A stretch of DNA of 35,577 bases from positions 1 to 35,577 of the forward strand of contig RZZX01000017.1 of assembly GCA_009929715.1 (NCBI GenBank). The letters are read 5' to 3'. Made by a program: the position numbers and the translations under genes. Positions 1 through 8,429 of the stretch are shown here, piece after piece; within the stretch, counting starts at the first letter, position 1; the number at the start of each line of letters is the position of its first letter. The notes beneath the pieces are model-generated. The model was not told the origin of the DNA, searched no databases, and saw nothing but the letters and a program-made list of their open reading frames with translations. The stretch is from Bacteroidia bacterium. Lineage in GTDB: Bacteria; Bacteroidota; Bacteroidia; Bacteroidales; Bacteroidaceae.

Positions 1-6
1 TAACTG

Positions 7-14
7 TACATTTG
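7..14 (+). promoter_or_regulatory. Candidate Bacteroidetes -7 box (TACATTTG)
   Basis: TACATTTG fits the Bacteroidetes -7 consensus TAnnTTTG and points toward the truncated xylE frame at 79. The matching -33 box would lie outside or at the edge of the window, so only half of the promoter can be judged. A small hairpin, AGCAG-TTTT-CTGCT, lies downstream at about 45-58. Confidence 0.3.
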
Positions 15-67
15 TTTGTGAATATTCAAATATACAAATTATACAGCAGTTTTCTGCTTTATATCAC

Positions 68-92
68 TATCACTCGAAATGTCGGATGAACC
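68..92 (+). repeat. 25-bp inverted repeat, left copy (inside xylE)
   Basis: These 25 bases recur exactly, in inverted orientation, at 35484-35508. The core TCACTCGAAATGTCGGATGA (70-89) is itself an imperfect palindrome, with 7 of 10 Watson-Crick pairs plus one G-T around a central AT. Read in the xylE frame it encodes SLEMSDEP. To its right xylE continues normally. To its left the sequence is not xylE: there are in-frame stops and no first transmembrane helix. The repeat therefore marks the exact breakpoint of the gene. Confidence 0.85.
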
Positions 93-1419
93 TTTTTTTC
101 TCTCTGCTACTGACTTTCAATACGACAAAGTGATGCACGGTATCACCTCATCGAGTGCCCTGATTGGGTGCGTGATCGGTGGAGCCTTATCGGGGCTCTT
201 GGCTTCTCGCATGGGACGTCGCAATGCCTTGCGACTAGCTGCTGTGCTCTTTTTTCTATCCGCTTTGGGCTCTTACTACCCGGAGCTTTTCTTTTTTGAG
301 TATGGCAAGCCTAGTTGGAACTTGCTTTTGGCTTTCAATGCTTATCGTGTCTTGGGTGGCATCGGTGTGGGGTTAGCTTCGGCTGTCTGTCCGATGTATA
401 TTGCCGAAATTGCTCCGTCGGAAATTCGCGGAACGTTGGTTTCGTGCAACCAGTTTGCGATCATTTTTGGCATGTTGGTGGTTTACTTCGTGAACTACCT
501 GATCATGGATGGTCATGAGAATCCGGTTGTGCTCAAAGATGCTGCGGGCGTGCTTTCTGTTAGCCCCGAATCGGATGCGTGGACCATCTTTCAGGGTTGG
601 CGATACATGTTTGGTTCCGAGGCTTTTCCTGCTATGCTCTTCGGCTTGTTGCTCTTCTTTGTGCCTAAAACGCCTCGTTATCTGGTAATGATCCATCAGG
701 AGGAAAAAGCCTATACTGTTTTGAGTAAAATAAACGGTGAGAGCAAAGCTAAGAGTATTCTGAACGACATTAAAGCCACTTCGCATGAGAAGACCGAGAA
801 GCTCTTTACTTATGGCATCACGGTCATTGTCATTGGGATTTTGCTTTCTGTCTTCCAACAAGCGATTGGAATTAATGCCGTGCTTTACTATGCACCTCGT
901 ATCTTTGAGAATGCTGGTGCAGAAGGGGGTGGCATGATGCAGACTGTGCTTATGGGCGTGGTGAACATCTTGTTTACGTTGGTTGCTATCTTTACGGTCG
1001 ACCGCTTTGGTCGTAAGCCGCTGCTCATCATCGGTTCCATCGGTATGGCTATAGGAGCGTTTGCTGTTGCCTTGTGTGATCAGATGGGAGTGAAGGGGGT
1101 TCTTCCAGTCTTTTCTGTGATCGTTTATGCCGCTTTCTTTATGATGTCTTGGGGCCCAATTTGTTGGGTGCTTATATCCGAGATATTCCCTAATACGATA
1201 CGTGGTAAAGCCATTGCCATAGCGGTGGCTTTTCAGTGGATTTTCAACTATCTTATTTCATCGACTTTTCCGGCGTTGTATGACTTTAGTCCGATGTTTG
1301 CTTATAGCTTATACGGGGTGATGTGTGTTATCGCTGCGCTCTTTGTGTGGCGTTGGGTGCCCGAGACCAAAGGAAAAACGCTCGAAGATATGAATAAACT
1401 TTGGAAAAAAGAGGGGTGA
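79..1419 (+). CDS. xylE: XylE-type MFS sugar/H+ symporter, 5'-truncated (first helix missing)
   Basis: This is a sugar-porter member of the major facilitator superfamily, closest in pattern to E. coli D-xylose/H+ symporter XylE, an inner-membrane protein of about 490 residues. The remaining 446 residues match from XylE helix 2 to the C-terminus. Visible motifs are the helix 2-3 loop GRR, SCNQFAIIFG, FQQAIGINAVLYYAP (helix 7 sugar-binding Gln/Asn), DRFGRKP, SWGPICWV and the terminal PETKGKTLE. Missing are about 36 residues that should hold the start and helix 1 with GGLLFGYDTAVISG, including an aromatic substrate residue. In-frame stops upstream (1-3, 19-21) show they are not encoded here. The ATG at 79 is an internal Met codon in the 25-bp inverted repeat. 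The frame is otherwise intact, which suggests a recent break. Transport activity in this arrangement is unlikely. The sugar could be xylose or another pentose or hexose. Confidence 0.85.
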   Translation: MSDEPFFLSATDFQYDKVMHGITSSSALIGCVIGGALSGLLASRMGRRNALRLAAVLFFLSALGSYYPELFFFEYGKPSWNLLLAFNAYRVLGGIGVGLASAVCPMYIAEIAPSEIRGTLVSCNQFAIIFGMLVVYFVNYLIMDGHENPVVLKDAAGVLSVSPESDAWTIFQGWRYMFGSEAFPAMLFGLLLFFVPKTPRYLVMIHQEEKAYTVLSKINGESKAKSILNDIKATSHEKTEKLFTYGITVIVIGILLSVFQQAIGINAVLYYAPRIFENAGAEGGGMMQTVLMGVVNILFTLVAIFTVDRFGRKPLLIIGSIGMAIGAFAVALCDQMGVKGVLPVFSVIVYAAFFMMSWGPICWVLISEIFPNTIRGKAIAIAVAFQWIFNYLISSTFPALYDFSPMFAYSLYGVMCVIAALFVWRWVPETKGKTLEDMNKLWKKEG

Positions 1420-1461
1420 TGAACGGGTAGCCGTTGTACACTTTTCGACTTGTCTTTATTG

Positions 1462-1510
1462 CTCCGACCGGTGTGTACGTGATTCGTACTGCATCGGTCG
1501 GAGTTTTTTT
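1462..1510 (+). terminator. Rho-independent terminator after xylE
   Basis: The arms CTCCGACCG (1462-1470) and CGGTCGGAG (1495-1503) pair perfectly. An inner stem GTACG/CGTAC (1476-1480 and 1485-1489) lies within the loop, and seven T follow at 1504-1510. The terminator lies 43 bases past the xylE stop. Confidence 0.85.
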
Positions 1511-1777
1511 CGGGCATGGGTTGGATCATTCAATAGACAGTTTGCCTGATCTTGATTTCTCGGAATAGGTCCTGGAATGTTGGTAACCTAATATCGTTAT
1601 TAGAAAGTAAACAGTCAACCAAATCCAGGATAATACACTTTATAATCTTCACATAAGTCATTCCTCGTCTTCAAAGATTCAGAAGAAAAGAGTGTTCTCC
1701 TTGAAATCTTGAATTAGCTCTAAAAGCTTGTGAATCAATGCTTTCTCGTTGCCGAAATGATGCGTTGATTTGAAAAT
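1511..1777. other. Gene-free spacer, possible gene fossil on the minus strand
   Basis: No intact gene is seen. On the minus strand, about 1778 down to 1680, there is a start-less open stretch with a coding-like composition (it includes THHFGNEKALIHKLLELIQD) that ends in a stop. It may be the tail of a decayed gene, but I do not recognise a family. Confidence 0.25.
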
Positions 1778-2035
1778 TCTAAAGCACTGCTTTGTCCCCT
1801 CTAAAGCACTGCTTTGTCCTCTCTAAAGCACTGCTCCGTTTTCTCAAACGCACCGCTCTGTTTTCTCAAACGCACCGCTCTGTCCTCTCAAACGCACCGC
1901 TCTGTTTTCTCAAACGCACCGCTCTGTCCTCTCAAACGCACCGCTCTGTTTTCTCAAACGCACCGCTCTGTTTTCTCAAACGCACCGCTCTGTTTTCTTA
2001 AACGCACCGCTCTGTTTTCTCAAACGCACCGCTTC
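1778..2035. repeat. Tandem array of a 22-bp unit, about 11.6 copies
   Basis: Direct 22-bp repeats start at 1778, 1800, 1822, 1844 and so on every 22 bases to about 2035. The first three units carry the variant core AAAGCACTGCT. The later units carry AAACGCACCGCTCTG followed by TTTTCTC or TCCTCTC. Two tail variants (TTTTC and TCCTC) partly alternate through the middle of the array. All three plus-strand frames stay open for long stretches because 66 bp equals three units, but the encoded peptides (such as FLKRTALFSQTHRSV) simply repeat. The array lies between a terminator and fecR and ends in a small hairpin (CCGCTT at 2029-2034, AAGCGG at 2043-2048). It is best read as a non-coding minisatellite that could vary in copy number. 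Confidence 0.9.
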
Positions 2036-2226
2036 ACTAATAAAGCGGAACGTTTATGCGGGAAAAAAGAGTCTCTTTGCCTATCGAGTTATTGTTCACA
2101 AGATTTCGGACTGAGCTGAACTTTTGAAGCTTTAAAAAAGGAATTGATCTTTCTTGCCAAAAAAGTAGAGAAGCGATGAGTACAAAAAAGAAATTCCACT
2201 GTATAGCTTATAGAAAACTTAAAATA

Positions 2227-3294
2227 ATGAGTAAAGTAGATCCTAATATCCCTTTCGATAGTGATGTTTTTCGATTTTTCGTGAAACGCAGTGAACCGAC
2301 TTTGAAACCGAGCGAAAAGGAGGCGATGTTTAGAGCCATTGAACATCGTTTAGTGAAGCGTTCTAAGAAAAGTGTGATGGTGTGGGCTGGTGCCGTGGCC
2401 GCTTCTTTCTTATTGTTGCTAGGCGGTGGATGGTTTTTCCGACAAACAGCGAATCCTTACCAACGGTTATTTGCAATGGTCGATGTCGATACGTTGCAGG
2501 CTATCTCGCTCTATTTGGATGATCAGAAGATTACTCTTCCGGAGCAAGCCGAAATTAGATGTTTACCGGATGGCGGACAGATAGAGGTGCGTTCGTCTGA
2601 TAACAAGCTCTTTTCGTTGGCCTCAGCACAAAAAAACAGAAAGAGTTATGTTGAGGTGGCTGTACCGGCAGGAAGAAAGGTAGAGGTGATCTTGCCCGAT
2701 CAGTCGCATGTGATGCTGCGAGAACGTACGAAGTTGGTTTTTCCTTTGCATTTCGATGCGCATGAACGTGCCGTACACTTGCAAGGTGAAGCGTATCTGA
2801 AAGTGACTCACTTGCCCGAAAAACCTTTTATAACAGTAACCGACGAACTGAATGTAGCCGTTTTGGGAACAGAGTTTTTAGTTTCTGCCTATCCCGAGCA
2901 AAGCGAGCAATCGGTGTTGTTGCTCTCTGGTCGAGTAGCAGTCGAACCAGAGACCGGAAGGCGCACGGTATTACGTCCTAATCAGCGATTTACATACAAT
3001 AAAAAGACGGCACAGAGTGTTCTGAAATCGGAGGTGGACCCACAACCTTTAATTGGTTGGAAAGAGGATGTTCTGCTTATGAAAGAGGAGTCGCTCAGTG
3101 ATGTTTTGAAACGGATAGAAGCTATTTATGCAGTCAACTTCAACTACGACTGGGAGTCGCTCAAAGAGGTGACGCTCAATGGTAAGCTTGATTTAACGGT
3201 AACGGTCGATCAGTTATTGGAGCGGTTAAGCAAAATAGCACCTATCACCGTCAAGAAAGATAAGAGAATCATAACCATAATCCGATCAAAATAG
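2227..3294 (+). CDS. FecR-type anti-sigma factor (DUF4974 C-terminus)
   Basis: This inner-membrane anti-sigma factor should hold a FecI-type ECF sigma in check and release it when a TonB-dependent receptor binds substrate. From the ATG at 2227 it has 355 residues: a cytoplasmic tail of about 55, one membrane helix (VMVWAGAVAASFLLLLGGGW), a FecR periplasmic domain (VPAGRKVEVILPDQSHVMLRE and the GEAYLKVT, VLGTEFLVSAY pattern), and a C-terminal DUF4974/secretin-like domain from about 275. The frame also has an ATG at 2176 that would add 17 residues. I prefer 2227 for its A-rich leader, with little certainty. It lies 119 bp upstream of an STN-bearing SusC, its expected signalling partner. No sigma gene precedes it. 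The likely partner is the FecI-type sigma encoded at 12176-12790 on the other strand. Confidence 0.88.
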   Translation: MSKVDPNIPFDSDVFRFFVKRSEPTLKPSEKEAMFRAIEHRLVKRSKKSVMVWAGAVAASFLLLLGGGWFFRQTANPYQRLFAMVDVDTLQAISLYLDDQKITLPEQAEIRCLPDGGQIEVRSSDNKLFSLASAQKNRKSYVEVAVPAGRKVEVILPDQSHVMLRERTKLVFPLHFDAHERAVHLQGEAYLKVTHLPEKPFITVTDELNVAVLGTEFLVSAYPEQSEQSVLLLSGRVAVEPETGRRTVLRPNQRFTYNKKTAQSVLKSEVDPQPLIGWKEDVLLMKEESLSDVLKRIEAIYAVNFNYDWESLKEVTLNGKLDLTVTVDQLLERLSKIAPITVKKDKRIITIIRSK

Positions 3295-3335
3295 AGTGCC
3301 TATGATAAAAGAGTGAAAACACGTTTGAAAAAGGA

Positions 3336-3366
3336 AGCCGGAAGATATTCGCGGTATCTCCCGGCT
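3336..3366 (+). promoter_or_regulatory. Hairpin in the susC leader
   Basis: AGCCGGAAGATA (3336-3347) and TATCTCCCGGCT (3355-3366) form a 12-bp stem with one G-T pair and a 7-base loop. No T-run follows. It lies between fecR and susC and could be a 3' stabilising stem, a weak attenuator or part of the susC leader. Confidence 0.4.
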
Positions 3367-3413
3367 GAGATGACTTTGATAATTAATCTTTTAATAACCA
3401 AAATCTAGCAATA

Positions 3414-6400
3414 ATGAAAAATAAACATTATTTCTGCAATTATACGCATTTTTTGCGTAAAAAGTTCCTTCTAACAAGTTATATTTTGTTTATGTGGGGG
3501 GCAAATCCATTACCGGTATTTGCTTCTCCAACGCCTGAGACAGGGGTGGTTGCCGAAGGAGAAATCACCTTGAAGGTGGCCAATATGCCGATACGTGATG
3601 TCTTACCTCTGATAGAGAAACAGAGTAAATTTATCTTTGTGTATAACAGCTCGACTGTGAACTTGAGTAAGAAGGTGACTCTCAATCTGACCTCTTCTTC
3701 GATCAGCGAGGTGATGAGTACGCTTCTTAAAGGAACGGCTGTTTCTTATGAAATATCCGATAGACAGATTCTGCTTTTTACTAAGAAGGACGATCAGAAG
3801 CCTGCTAAATCGATCACGTCGACTGGTATTGTTAAGGATGAAACGGGCGAACCGCTTATCGGGGTGAGCGTTCAGGTGAAAGGATCGACTCAGGGAACGA
3901 TCACAGATATCGATGGGAAGTATAGCTTACAGACTGAGAGTGGCAAAACGTTGGTTTTCTCTTATGTGGGTTACAAACGTTTTGAATCGGCTGCTCAGTC
4001 GAGTATGACTATCAGCTTGAATAGTGACACGGAGGTGCTCAATGAGGTGGTGGTGATTGGTTATGGTACCATGAAGAAATCGGATCTTACCGGATCGGTG
4101 GCTGGCGTGAAAGCGGAGAACTTTAACAAAGGGTTGGTTACTTCACCTTCGCAGTTGATTCAAGGACGGGTGTCTGGTGTGAACATTACCAATAATGGTG
4201 GTGAACCTGGTGGCGGAGCTACTATCCGGGTACGTGGATCGAACTCTATTCGCTCTGGACAGGATCCGCTTTATGTGGTCGATGGGGTGCCGTTGGATAT
4301 TTCGGACGACCAGCAGCCTTCGGGGGCTAATGTGTCTGGAGTGGGGAGCAACGCTACAAAGAATCCTCTGAATTTTTTGAATCCGGACGACATTGAATCG
4401 ATCGATATTTTGAAAGATGCCTCGGCTACTGCTATTTATGGAGCACGTGGTGCCAATGGTGTGATTATGGTGACTACCAAGAAAGGGGTGGAAGGACGTA
4501 CGCAGGTTTCGTATTCGGCTTATGGTACGGTGTCGAGCTTGCCTAAACAGTATGAGATGTTGAGTGCCGACCGGTATCGCTCTTTTGCACAAGAGAAAGG
4601 AGTCACGATAGATGATGGTGGTGTAGCCACGAACTGGCAGGATGAGATTTTTAGAACGGCTTATTCGCACAACCATAATTTCTCGATGAGTGGGGGCTTT
4701 AAGAACGGAAATTATAGAGCTTCTTTTGGTATTCAGGATCAGGAGGGTATCGTGAATCGGACTGGTATGAAGAAGTATACTGGGCGTGTTTACTTGAATC
4801 AGAAGACACTTAATAACCGATTGAATATAGAAGCGAGCTTAACAGCTACACGGACGAATGATCAGCGGGTACCTATTGGTGAATCAGGGGGCTTTGAAGG
4901 TGATGTGTTGCTTTCGGCGCTGAAGGTGAATCCTACTTATCCGATCTATAATGCCGATGGAACTTATTTCCAGAAGAGCAAGGATGTACGTAATCCCGTG
5001 GCTATGATTAATCTCACGGATGATAAGACGCAGACGGATCGTATCTTGGCAAATGTGACAGGAACGCTCGATATCTGGAAGGGTTTGAAGTATAAGATGA
5101 ATGTGGCTTTTGATGAGATGAAAGCTTCACGTAAAGTGACACAAGATAAATCGCTGATTTATCTCTCGGATAAGGGAACAGCGGATATTAATAATGTGGA
5201 GTCGAGCAATTTCTTGATTGAGAATTATTTGACTTACAACACGAAATTGGGTACTAAACACCGACTGGATTTCTTGGCTGGACACTCTTTCCAGAAATTT
5301 CGGAATTACCGCTATGGATTCTCTGAAACGGGTTTCGAAATTGATGATATAGATTATCTATACAACTTATCGTTTGGTAAGCAAGGCCAAATTACGGGCT
5401 TTTCTAATATTCAGGTGAATGAGTTGCAGTCTTTCTTTGGACGGGTCAACTATAACTTGATGGATCGGTATCTGTTTACGATGAATTTCCGTGTCGACGG
5501 ATCAACGAAGTTCGGGACGAATAACAAGTATGGGTTCTTTCCATCGGCTGCTTTTGCTTGGCGTATGAGCGAAGAGAGGTTTATCAAGAAAATGAACTTT
5601 TTTGATAACTTGAAGTTGCGCTTGAGCTGGGGTGTGACTGGTAATCAGGAGATCCCGAATAAGATTTCACAGGTTTCATTGGGTAGTAGCAGTGTGGCAA
5701 GTACCGGAGCGATACTCGATGGCGGAAATAAAGTGGTTTCGGGTATTACATTGCTGCGTACACCGAACCCTAATATTAAATGGGAACGAACAGAACAGGT
5801 GAATCTTGGCGTGGATTTCTCGATCTTTAGAAATAGGCTGAGTGGAAGCATCGATTATTTCCAAAAAGAGACGCGTGATGTGTTGCTTGAGGTTTACTCT
5901 ATTGCACCGGCTCCAACACCGACTGTTTGGAGTAATGTTCCTGATATGAAGATTCTCAATAGAGGTTGGGAAATCGGTTTGAATGGGGTCTTGATTGACG
6001 CTAGAGATTGGCGTTGGAGTGTGGGAGCCAACTTCTCAAAAATAACCAATGAGGTGAAGAAACTGCCGATGACTTCTCTTACTACCGGACAACCGAGTGG
6101 ACCTGGTATTGATGGCTTTACTTCGCAAATCGTTAAGAGTGGCTATCCTATCGGTACGTTCTGGGGCTATCAGTTCTTGGGCTTCGATGAGAATGGAAAG
6201 AGTCTGTATGAAATGGATGAGAATGGTAAGAAGGTGGAGAAGTGTATTGGTAATGCACAACCTGATTTTTCTTTGAATTTTAATACTAATCTTTCTTGGA
6301 AGAACTTCGACTTGAGCTTGTTCTTTAACAGTGTTGTGGGGAATGATGTCTATAATAACTTGGCTAATGTGATGGACAACTTGAGTCTGTTCTCTAAAGG

Positions 6401-6728
6401 ATATAACACCACTGTGCATGCTACTACACAACCGGAGGCTTTGGATAACGTGCTCGATTATTCAAGCCGCTATATTGAAAGTGGTTCTTACTTGCGCTTA
6501 AGCAGTGCTACTTTGGGATATCTTGTTCCGTTGAAGAGTAAAAAATGGCTGAGTAACTTGAAAGTGACACTGACTGGTAATAACTTGTTTGTCATCACTG
6601 GTTATAGTGGTTATGATCCTGAAGTGAATGCTAATCGTACTAAGAACGGTGTGCCATCATTGGGTATCGGATGGACTACTTACCCGATGGCACGTAGTTT
6701 CAGCTTGGGACTATCGGCCGATTTTTAA
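3414..6728 (+). CDS. SusC-like TonB-dependent outer-membrane transporter with STN domain
   Basis: This is an outer-membrane importer for oligosaccharides, powered by TonB and capped by the SusD-like lipoprotein encoded next. The 1104 residues comprise an N-terminal export signal (hydrophobic about 16-38), an STN domain (about 53-125, VANMPIRDVLPLIEKQSKFIFVYN), a carboxypeptidase-regulatory-like domain (about 137-213, GIVKDETGEPLIGVSVQVKG to FSYVGYK), the SusC linker NEVVVIGYGTMKKSDLTGSV, a plug (about 228-355, RGSNSIRSGQDPLYVVDGVP and ATAIYGARGANGVIMVTTKK) and a beta-barrel ending in a terminal Phe (LGLSADF). In this family STN domains contact FecR, so the protein should also signal substrate to the upstream anti-sigma factor. 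The length is normal for SusC with STN. Confidence 0.95.
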   Translation: MKNKHYFCNYTHFLRKKFLLTSYILFMWGANPLPVFASPTPETGVVAEGEITLKVANMPIRDVLPLIEKQSKFIFVYNSSTVNLSKKVTLNLTSSSISEVMSTLLKGTAVSYEISDRQILLFTKKDDQKPAKSITSTGIVKDETGEPLIGVSVQVKGSTQGTITDIDGKYSLQTESGKTLVFSYVGYKRFESAAQSSMTISLNSDTEVLNEVVVIGYGTMKKSDLTGSVAGVKAENFNKGLVTSPSQLIQGRVSGVNITNNGGEPGGGATIRVRGSNSIRSGQDPLYVVDGVPLDISDDQQPSGANVSGVGSNATKNPLNFLNPDDIESIDILKDASATAIYGARGANGVIMVTTKKGVEGRTQVSYSAYGTVSSLPKQYEMLSADRYRSFAQEKGVTIDDGGVATNWQDEIFRTAYSHNHNFSMSGGFKNGNYRASFGIQDQEGIVNRTGMKKYTGRVYLNQKTLNNRLNIEASLTATRTNDQRVPIGESGGFEGDVLLSALKVNPTYPIYNADGTYFQKSKDVRNPVAMINLTDDKTQTDRILANVTGTLDIWKGLKYKMNVAFDEMKASRKVTQDKSLIYLSDKGTADINNVESSNFLIENYLTYNTKLGTKHRLDFLAGHSFQKFRNYRYGFSETGFEIDDIDYLYNLSFGKQGQITGFSNIQVNELQSFFGRVNYNLMDRYLFTMNFRVDGSTKFGTNNKYGFFPSAAFAWRMSEERFIKKMNFFDNLKLRLSWGVTGNQEIPNKISQVSLGSSSVASTGAILDGGNKVVSGITLLRTPNPNIKWERTEQVNLGVDFSIFRNRLSGSIDYFQKETRDVLLEVYSIAPAPTPTVWSNVPDMKILNRGWEIGLNGVLIDARDWRWSVGANFSKITNEVKKLPMTSLTTGQPSGPGIDGFTSQIVKSGYPIGTFWGYQFLGFDENGKSLYEMDENGKKVEKCIGNAQPDFSLNFNTNLSWKNFDLSLFFNSVVGNDVYNNLANVMDNLSLFSKGYNTTVHATTQPEALDNVLDYSSRYIESGSYLRLSSATLGYLVPLKSKKWLSNLKVTLTGNNLFVITGYSGYDPEVNANRTKNGVPSLGIGWTTYPMARSFSLGLSADF

Positions 6729-6749
6729 ACCTAATAATTGATATGATGT

Positions 6750-8312
6750 ATGAAAAATATAACGAATCTCATATATAGTTTGCTTGTGATTTTTTCCTTG
6801 GTTGGATGTACCAACTTGCAGGAGGAGATATTGAATGAGAAAGATGGATCGAAAGCTATTGCCGATAGTAAGAATGCACCGATGATTGTGGCACCGGCAT
6901 ATGCTTATTTGCGTGATTTACAGAGTCGGAGCGGGGTGTGGCTTGTTTTGGAAAGTGTGACCGATGAAGTGGTGTTTCCTACGCGGGGTACGGACTGGAA
7001 TAATGCGAATTACCGAACGTTATTTACGCATGAGTATGATGATAAGAATACGTATATCAAAAATACGTGGAATAGCTTCATGATCGGGATTACGAAGTGT
7101 AATACGGCTTTGTTGTACTTGTCGAAGTTTGAACAGACCGATGAGGTGAAGAATTTTATCAACGAGACGCGTTTTATCCGGGCGTTGTGCATGTATCACT
7201 TGATGGATTGTTTCGGTAAGTTTCCGATGCGTGAATATACGGAGATCGATTTTTCTAAGAAACCGCAGTTGTTAGAACGGGCGGAAGCAATTACACGTAT
7301 CGAACGTGAACTGACAGAGATTATTCCTTTGCTCAAACTCAAAGGGGAGGTGCCTTACGGACGTGTGACACGCGCTGCTGCACAACTGCTCTTGGCTAAA
7401 CTTTATTTGAATTATCAGGTCTATACGGGTACTGCACCGACATTCGCCGATGGACAGACTAAATGGAAGGAGGTGATCGAGGTGTGTGATGACGTGATTA
7501 AATCGGGCAAGTATGTTTTGGCCGATGATTATTGGAAGCTTTACTTGGCTTTTAATGAAACTTATTCGGATCAGACGGAGACTATTTTACCTATTATTTA
7601 CAACATGACTGCTGGGTTATCGGGCATTGATTGGCTGAACATCACGTTGCATTACAACCAAACGTTTGGAGCGTTTAAAGGGATGTGGAACGGCTGTTGT
7701 ACAACACCCGATTTCTTGAGTACTTGGGATACAACTGATCCACGTTATCAAGATAACCGGTTGAGAAGTCAGACAGGGCTTAATCTAGGTATTTTGGTTG
7801 GGCAACAATATAATATGAAGGGCGAGAAATTGAAAACACGTACCGGAGTTGATTTGATGTATACGCCGGAGTTTAGTGTACAGAACTCAACCGAAGCGCA
7901 AGGAGCAAGGGTGGTGAAGTATGGTCCTGATCCTGCATCGACTTACGGTAATAAGAGTGAGAATGATTTTCAATATTATCGGTTGACTGATATCTACTTG
8001 ATGCGTGCTGAAGCAAAATTACGCAACAATGATGCTAAAGGGGCGTTGGATGATATAAATGCTGTTCGTCAAAAACGTGGGGTGGCTTTGTACAAACAGG
8101 ATGAGCTTACCTTGGAGAAGATTTATAACGAGCGTGGATATGAGTTCTATTGGGACGGTCCTTCTCGGCGTAACGACATGGTTCGCTTTAATCATTACTG
8201 TGCAGCACGGTATGAAAAACCGGTTTCGGAGCCTTATAAAATTTTGTTGCCTATCCCGTTGAGTGCTTTGGAAGCCAATTCGGATCTGAAGCAGAATAAA
8301 GGGTATGAATAG
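6750..8312 (+). CDS. SusD/RagB-like surface glycan-binding lipoprotein
   Basis: This lipoprotein of 520 residues forms the lid on SusC and binds the incoming glycan at the cell surface. It has a lipoprotein signal (YSLLVIFSLVGC, lipidated Cys at about 20), an N-terminal TPR-like helical region (NTWNSFMIGITKCNTALLYL, ETRFIRALCMYHLMDCFGKF) and the typical SusD C-terminus (YYRLTDIYLMRAEAKLRNND, INAVRQKRGV, IYNERGYEFYWDGPSRRNDM, LPIPLSALEAN). It begins 21 bp after susC and is surely co-transcribed. The family assignment is firm. The ligand cannot be read from the sequence, but the enzymes that follow point to short alpha-glucans. Confidence 0.95.
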   Translation: MKNITNLIYSLLVIFSLVGCTNLQEEILNEKDGSKAIADSKNAPMIVAPAYAYLRDLQSRSGVWLVLESVTDEVVFPTRGTDWNNANYRTLFTHEYDDKNTYIKNTWNSFMIGITKCNTALLYLSKFEQTDEVKNFINETRFIRALCMYHLMDCFGKFPMREYTEIDFSKKPQLLERAEAITRIERELTEIIPLLKLKGEVPYGRVTRAAAQLLLAKLYLNYQVYTGTAPTFADGQTKWKEVIEVCDDVIKSGKYVLADDYWKLYLAFNETYSDQTETILPIIYNMTAGLSGIDWLNITLHYNQTFGAFKGMWNGCCTTPDFLSTWDTTDPRYQDNRLRSQTGLNLGILVGQQYNMKGEKLKTRTGVDLMYTPEFSVQNSTEAQGARVVKYGPDPASTYGNKSENDFQYYRLTDIYLMRAEAKLRNNDAKGALDDINAVRQKRGVALYKQDELTLEKIYNERGYEFYWDGPSRRNDMVRFNHYCAARYEKPVSEPYKILLPIPLSALEANSDLKQNKGYE

Positions 8313-8354
8313 GCGAGTAGAGAGATAGGTCTTAGTTTTTTAGATATCATTTGT

Positions 8355-8406
8355 ATAAAGCTCTGTTTAGGATACAGCTGTTGGCCTGCCCTTTATGGAG
8401 CTTTAT
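8355..8406 (+). other. Inverted repeat between susD and the GH13 gene
   Basis: ATAAAGCTC (8355-8363) and GAGCTTTAT (8398-8406) pair across a 34-base loop. The T/A content is high but there is no clean T-run. It could lower transcription into the enzyme genes or protect the susCD message. Confidence 0.35.
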
Positions 8407-8429
8407 CATTTAAAAAAAGGAGATACGAC

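Noticed and set aside
373-861. A 162-codon minus-strand frame inside xylE
   Set aside because: Shadow frame opposite a gene with clear transporter motifs.
1778-2035. CRISPR array
   Set aside because: The 22-bp units are contiguous, with no unique spacers and no cas genes nearby.
1792-2119. Overlapping plus-strand frames of 69 and 101 codons in the tandem repeats
   Set aside because: They exist only because 66 bp (three units) is a multiple of three and no unit contains a stop. The peptides are pure repeats in several frames with no signal or domain.
4143-4676. A 177-codon minus-strand frame inside susC
   Set aside because: It is a shadow of a strongly supported susC domain (plug), with no independent signal.
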